Below are positions 62,101 to 64,000 of a stretch of 64,000 nt of DNA, piece by piece (position 1 is the stretch's first letter; the number at the start of each line of letters is the position of its first letter). The position numbers and the translations under genes were made by a program. This DNA is from Bacteroidota bacterium (GTDB taxonomy: Bacteria; Bacteroidota; Bacteroidia; Flavobacteriales; Schleiferiaceae). Below the pieces are notes generated by a model. The model was not told the DNA's origin, ran no database searches, and worked only from the letters and a program-made list of their open reading frames with translations. The stretch lies in assembly GCA_024742495.1 (NCBI GenBank), contig JANSYJ010000001.1, forward strand, positions 62,001 through 126,000, in the 5' to 3' direction.

Positions 62101-63861
62101 ACTAGCAACAGTATGGCTACCGTAGGCAATCAAAATACAAGCTTTAGTCCTTCTGCAAGTAGCGATTGGTGTGGAAACACACTTATTCCAAATTGCCCCA
62201 GCATTGACTTATCGGCCTACGCCGGGCAAACAGAAGTGCGCATAAAATTTGAGGCAATCAATGGCTATGGCAATAACCTTTACATTGATAATATTAATGT
62301 TAGTGGCGTGCAGAACCTTAATATACCCAGCGCCGATTTTACCGCCAGTAGCGCCAGTATTTGCAGCGGTGGCAATATTACTTTTACCGATGTAAGCACC
62401 AATAATCCAAGCAGCTGGAGCTGGACCATAAGCCCTTCCACCTACACTTTTATTGGCGGAACCAATGCCAATTCTCAAAACCCACAAATTCAGTTTAATG
62501 CCGCTGGTAACTACCAAATAGCCTTAACCGCCACCAACAGCTTTGGTAGCGATACCGAAACGAAGGGCAACTTTATTCAGGTTAATGCCAGTCTTAATCC
62601 TAGTGTAAGTATTAGTGGTAATGCCAATTCTTGGTGCATCGGTCAAACTGCAACTTTTACCGCTAGCCCCACCAATGGTGGCAGCAATCCTAGCTATCAA
62701 TGGAAATTAAATGGTGCCAATGTGGGAACTAATAGCGCCACTTATAGCAATTCTAGTCTTAGTAATGGAGATATCATCAGCCTTGAGCTAAGCAGTAATG
62801 CCACTTGTTTATTAAGCACCACCGCGAGCAGCAATAGCATTACGGCTAGCATTACCCCACTTATAAGTCCAAATGTTACAATTTCATCTAGCGCAAGCAC
62901 CGTATGCGCAGGTAGCAATGTAAACTTTAGCGCAAGTGCCAGCAATGCCGGTAGCAGTCCTACTTACCAATGGAAGCTAAATGGTGCCAATGTGGGTACC
63001 AACAGCCCCAGTTACAGCAGCAGTAGCCTTAATAATGGCGATCAAGTTCTGGTGGAAGTAACGGGTTCTGGTGCTTGTGCAAGTAGCAGCCCCGGAATTT
63101 CAAGCGCCATTAGTATGAATGTACGACCCTTACCGGTGATAACAGTAATGAGTCCGCCCTTTGCACCCTTATGCCCGGGTGATAGTTTAGCCTTAAGCGC
63201 CACTGTAAACAATCATAATATTCCGGGGATACTAACCAATTGGACTGGACCAGGGGTTCAGAATGGCGTTTTTTACGCCAGTCTAGCTGGACCGGGAAAT
63301 CATACTTTAAGCATTGGTTACCTATATGCTTCTCAGCCCGACTGCCCAGTAAATGCCACCCTGCAAATTTCTGTGGCCAATTTCCCAACGCCTACTATTA
63401 GTAGAAACGGCGGGAGCTTAAGCTGTAATCAAGCTGGATTTAATTATTTATGGCTTTTAAACGGCAGTCCTGCTCCTGGTACAAATAACCTGCAGAATTA
63501 CAACCTCACTGTAAATGGCAGTTATTCGGTGGAGCTAAGCGATGCTACGTGTAGCTTGGAATCGGATGAGATCGATGTAATTGACATGAGCTTAAGTAGC
63601 TTAAAATCGCAATGGACCTGGCAAGTATACCCCAACCCTGCAAAGTCGCAACTTAATTTTGCATTAAATAACCCGGGAGTGAGCAAAGTAGAGATTCGTC
63701 TTTATGATGCGCGAGGGGCTCTAATGCTTTTTGAAGAAAGGATAGTTAATGGCGCGCGCATTGAGGAATCCCTAAGTATTGGCGCTTTCGCTGATGGCGT
63801 TTATCATTTGAATTTACGTGCTGGAGATTTGGAATTTCACGAGCGAATTAGGAAATATTAG
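59113..63861 (+). CDS. giant T9SS protein with sortilin-like propeller, PKD and Ig-like domains
   Basis: 1582 residues. After a signal peptide (ILVLALFLTASQQ), residues of about 100-790 form VPS10/BNR-type propeller repeats (WVERGPDNVGGRTRAIMWDP, GIWKSTDAGSTWTQL, SSNGGTSWTNKEGNLP). Then come PKD-like 1 (about 799-885), a MAM/choice-of-anchor-like domain (889-1070), PKD-like 2 (1073-1155), two tandem Ig-like domains (about 1162-1345), a linker, and a type A T9SS sorting domain from about 1506 (VYPNPAKSQ ... FADGVYHLNLRAG ... RIRKY). No catalytic motif is seen. It is probably a surface or released binding protein. Confidence 0.93.
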   Translation: MRKIILVLALFLTASQQIPEKLNPREAYAARLENHPFNTRERLSPEEWKAIPKRDRPDLAWEQDYLATMDPLTGKPEPSRLASAYATVDLIQSQLISTPGASGSPWVERGPDNVGGRTRAIMWDPNAASGNKVWAGGVTGGLWYNNNITSSSSGWTSVSNTWDNLAITAIAYDPNNTQTFYVGTGEGWGAGASRGAGIWKSTDAGSTWTQLSSTSAFYYVNDLVVRDESGSSVVYAAVRGNSYRGQWHGISNTGLQRSINGGTSWTQVLPNAPGGSSPYAPADIEIAADDRLWVGTQENPFGDGGGRIMYSDNGTSWTVSRSVSGGERVELACAPSNSNYVYALTESQGQAHEIARTTNKGATWFVRNEPNDADNGIPSTDFTRGQAWYDLILAVDPNNQNTVIAGGIDLFRSTNGASSWTQISKWSNNNNLANLSCSLVHADQHQVVFKPGSSSTVLFGTDGGVYYTNSVATAGSSNVISGRNLDYNVTQFYAAALHPTAGSNYALAGSQDNGTQKFTNPGYGSTTEATGGDGAYCFIDQTNANYQITSYVYNNYWRSTNGGSSWGFRFQNDNSTGRFINPADYDDNQDILYSARTSTTVNRVTGISSSVSIGSISISGMSSMASHLRVSPYTTNSTTLFVGTENGNLFKVSNANSSPSSSNISSSSFPTGRVSCVELGANENEILVTFSNYGVTSVWYSSNGGTSWTNKEGNLPDMPVRWALFNPNDRTEVILATEVGVWKTNNFNSSSPSWSASNSGLSRVRVDMLQIRDSDDEVIAATHGRGLFTSNGFSIPPSITADFAANPDLVCLNQTITLSDSTIGGPTSWNWSISPSTFTFMNGTSATSQNPEIQFTSAGQYDVTLIASNASFSDTITKMAVARAGGLPLPFTEDFEGSTRFTVDNPDAGITWSLYSIGGTSPGGIAAGIDFFSYTSAGQRDGLISPPLDFSGYSSVDLDFDYAYARYDYNFRDSMAIFVSTDCGATYSRVASYTSDTSNSMATVGNQNTSFSPSASSDWCGNTLIPNCPSIDLSAYAGQTEVRIKFEAINGYGNNLYIDNINVSGVQNLNIPSADFTASSASICSGGNITFTDVSTNNPSSWSWTISPSTYTFIGGTNANSQNPQIQFNAAGNYQIALTATNSFGSDTETKGNFIQVNASLNPSVSISGNANSWCIGQTATFTASPTNGGSNPSYQWKLNGANVGTNSATYSNSSLSNGDIISLELSSNATCLLSTTASSNSITASITPLISPNVTISSSASTVCAGSNVNFSASASNAGSSPTYQWKLNGANVGTNSPSYSSSSLNNGDQVLVEVTGSGACASSSPGISSAISMNVRPLPVITVMSPPFAPLCPGDSLALSATVNNHNIPGILTNWTGPGVQNGVFYASLAGPGNHTLSIGYLYASQPDCPVNATLQISVANFPTPTISRNGGSLSCNQAGFNYLWLLNGSPAPGTNNLQNYNLTVNGSYSVELSDATCSLESDEIDVIDMSLSSLKSQWTWQVYPNPAKSQLNFALNNPGVSKVEIRLYDARGALMLFEERIVNGARIEESLSIGAFADGVYHLNLRAGDLEFHERIRKY
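62596..63120 (+). repeat. tandem in-gene duplication of an Ig-like domain
   Basis: Two coding units about 270 bases apart. Both contain a segment encoding YQWKLNGANVGTNS (62695 and 62965), nearly identical at the DNA level, which points to a recent duplication. Confidence 0.85.
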
Positions 63862-63946
63862 ACCCAAAAGCCGGCTGTGAATTTATAATAGCAACGCACC
63901 AGTCCATTCATTTGATCTAAGTAGTCCTAGAATATTGTCAAGCTCC
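63862..63946. other. short intergenic region
   Basis: 85 bases after the T9SS gene. No terminator hairpin or clear promoter is visible. Confidence 0.4.
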
Positions 63947-64000
63947 ATGAAAAACCGAATAATGTATATCGAGCATAAATCTGGACAAAGCGACAATGGT
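63947..64000 (+). CDS. 5' end of a small conserved protein (cut by the window)
   Basis: ATG 63947 followed by 17 open codons to the window end, reading MKNRIMYIEHKSGQSDNG. The MYIEHKSG start resembles, from memory, a small bacterial protein often carried in databases under a wrong DXP-synthase label. Too short to be certain. Confidence 0.45.
   Translation, partial: MKNRIMYIEHKSGQSDNG

Noticed and set aside
1-64000. tRNA, rRNA, insertion sequence, prophage or integron
   Set aside because: By eye I found no T-loop/anticodon arms, transposase motifs, integrase or att-like repeats; a tRNAscan run would settle the tRNA question.

Overview
The window looks like a chromosomal segment of a marine-type Bacteroidota, probably order Flavobacteriales. 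The evidence is two giant secreted proteins with type IX secretion (T9SS) C-terminal domains, a fused CcoNO cbb3 oxidase, families restricted to this phylum (DUF6090, WG-repeat surface proteins), and promoters of the Bacteroidota form TAnnTTTG. TGA, TAA and TAG all end genes, so the code is standard. Genus cannot be read from the sequence. I see no tRNA, rRNA, CRISPR array, insertion sequence, phage or replication origin.

Layout. 1-9846: mixed housekeeping: a cut hydrolase-OsmC fusion, a HAD-like protein, an aldehyde dehydrogenase with an MMPL transporter, Dps, a broken acylphosphatase, rbfA with an FtsX-like permease, dusB and a CPBP protease. 9896-18293: a microaerobic respiration and haem island: ccoS-ccoNO-ccoQ-ccoP-ccoG-ccoH-tauE-like-small membrane protein, then hemN and hemJ, which are divergent. 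TGA-N6-TCA sites of FNR geometry lie at an identical distance from the ccoS and hemN promoter boxes, which suggests one oxygen-responsive regulon. 18294-18865: a gene-free stretch with three copies of a roughly 60-nt RNA unit, each with its own promoter position and terminator. 18866-24648: cyclase-family hydrolase, hemW, a sensor kinase, an OmpA-family lipoprotein and an Ig-like lipoprotein, all on the minus strand. 24730-28689: a T9SS protein.

28926-30171: two toxin-antitoxin modules side by side (higBA, and a DUF433/DUF5615 pair whose toxin carries two compensating frameshifts) behind comF. 30924-36313: a large outer-membrane protein, exodeoxyribonuclease III, a nitrilase-family amidase, and two plus-strand terminators with no gene upstream that mark likely small RNAs. 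36340-44507: a VWA protein, a lipoprotein, an unknown protein with a kinase-like loop, a TMEM175-like channel, a DUF6090 protein and a coupled zinc-ribbon/CPBP pair. 44569-56116: cell-envelope genes, including two tandem WG-repeat paralogues, several beta-barrel proteins (one with an OMPLA-like H-x-S-N-G motif), an aldose epimerase-like protein and a CIA30 protein. 56379-59040: sdhA-sdhB without an adjacent sdhC. 59113-63861: a second T9SS giant, then the first 18 codons of another gene at the window edge.

The strongest candidates for something undescribed are the triplicated small-RNA array, the shared FNR-type site, the two orphan small-RNA units at 36.0-36.3 kb, and two cases of precise active-site loss (acylphosphatase Arg changed to TGA; a PIN-like toxin scrambled by compensating frameshifts).
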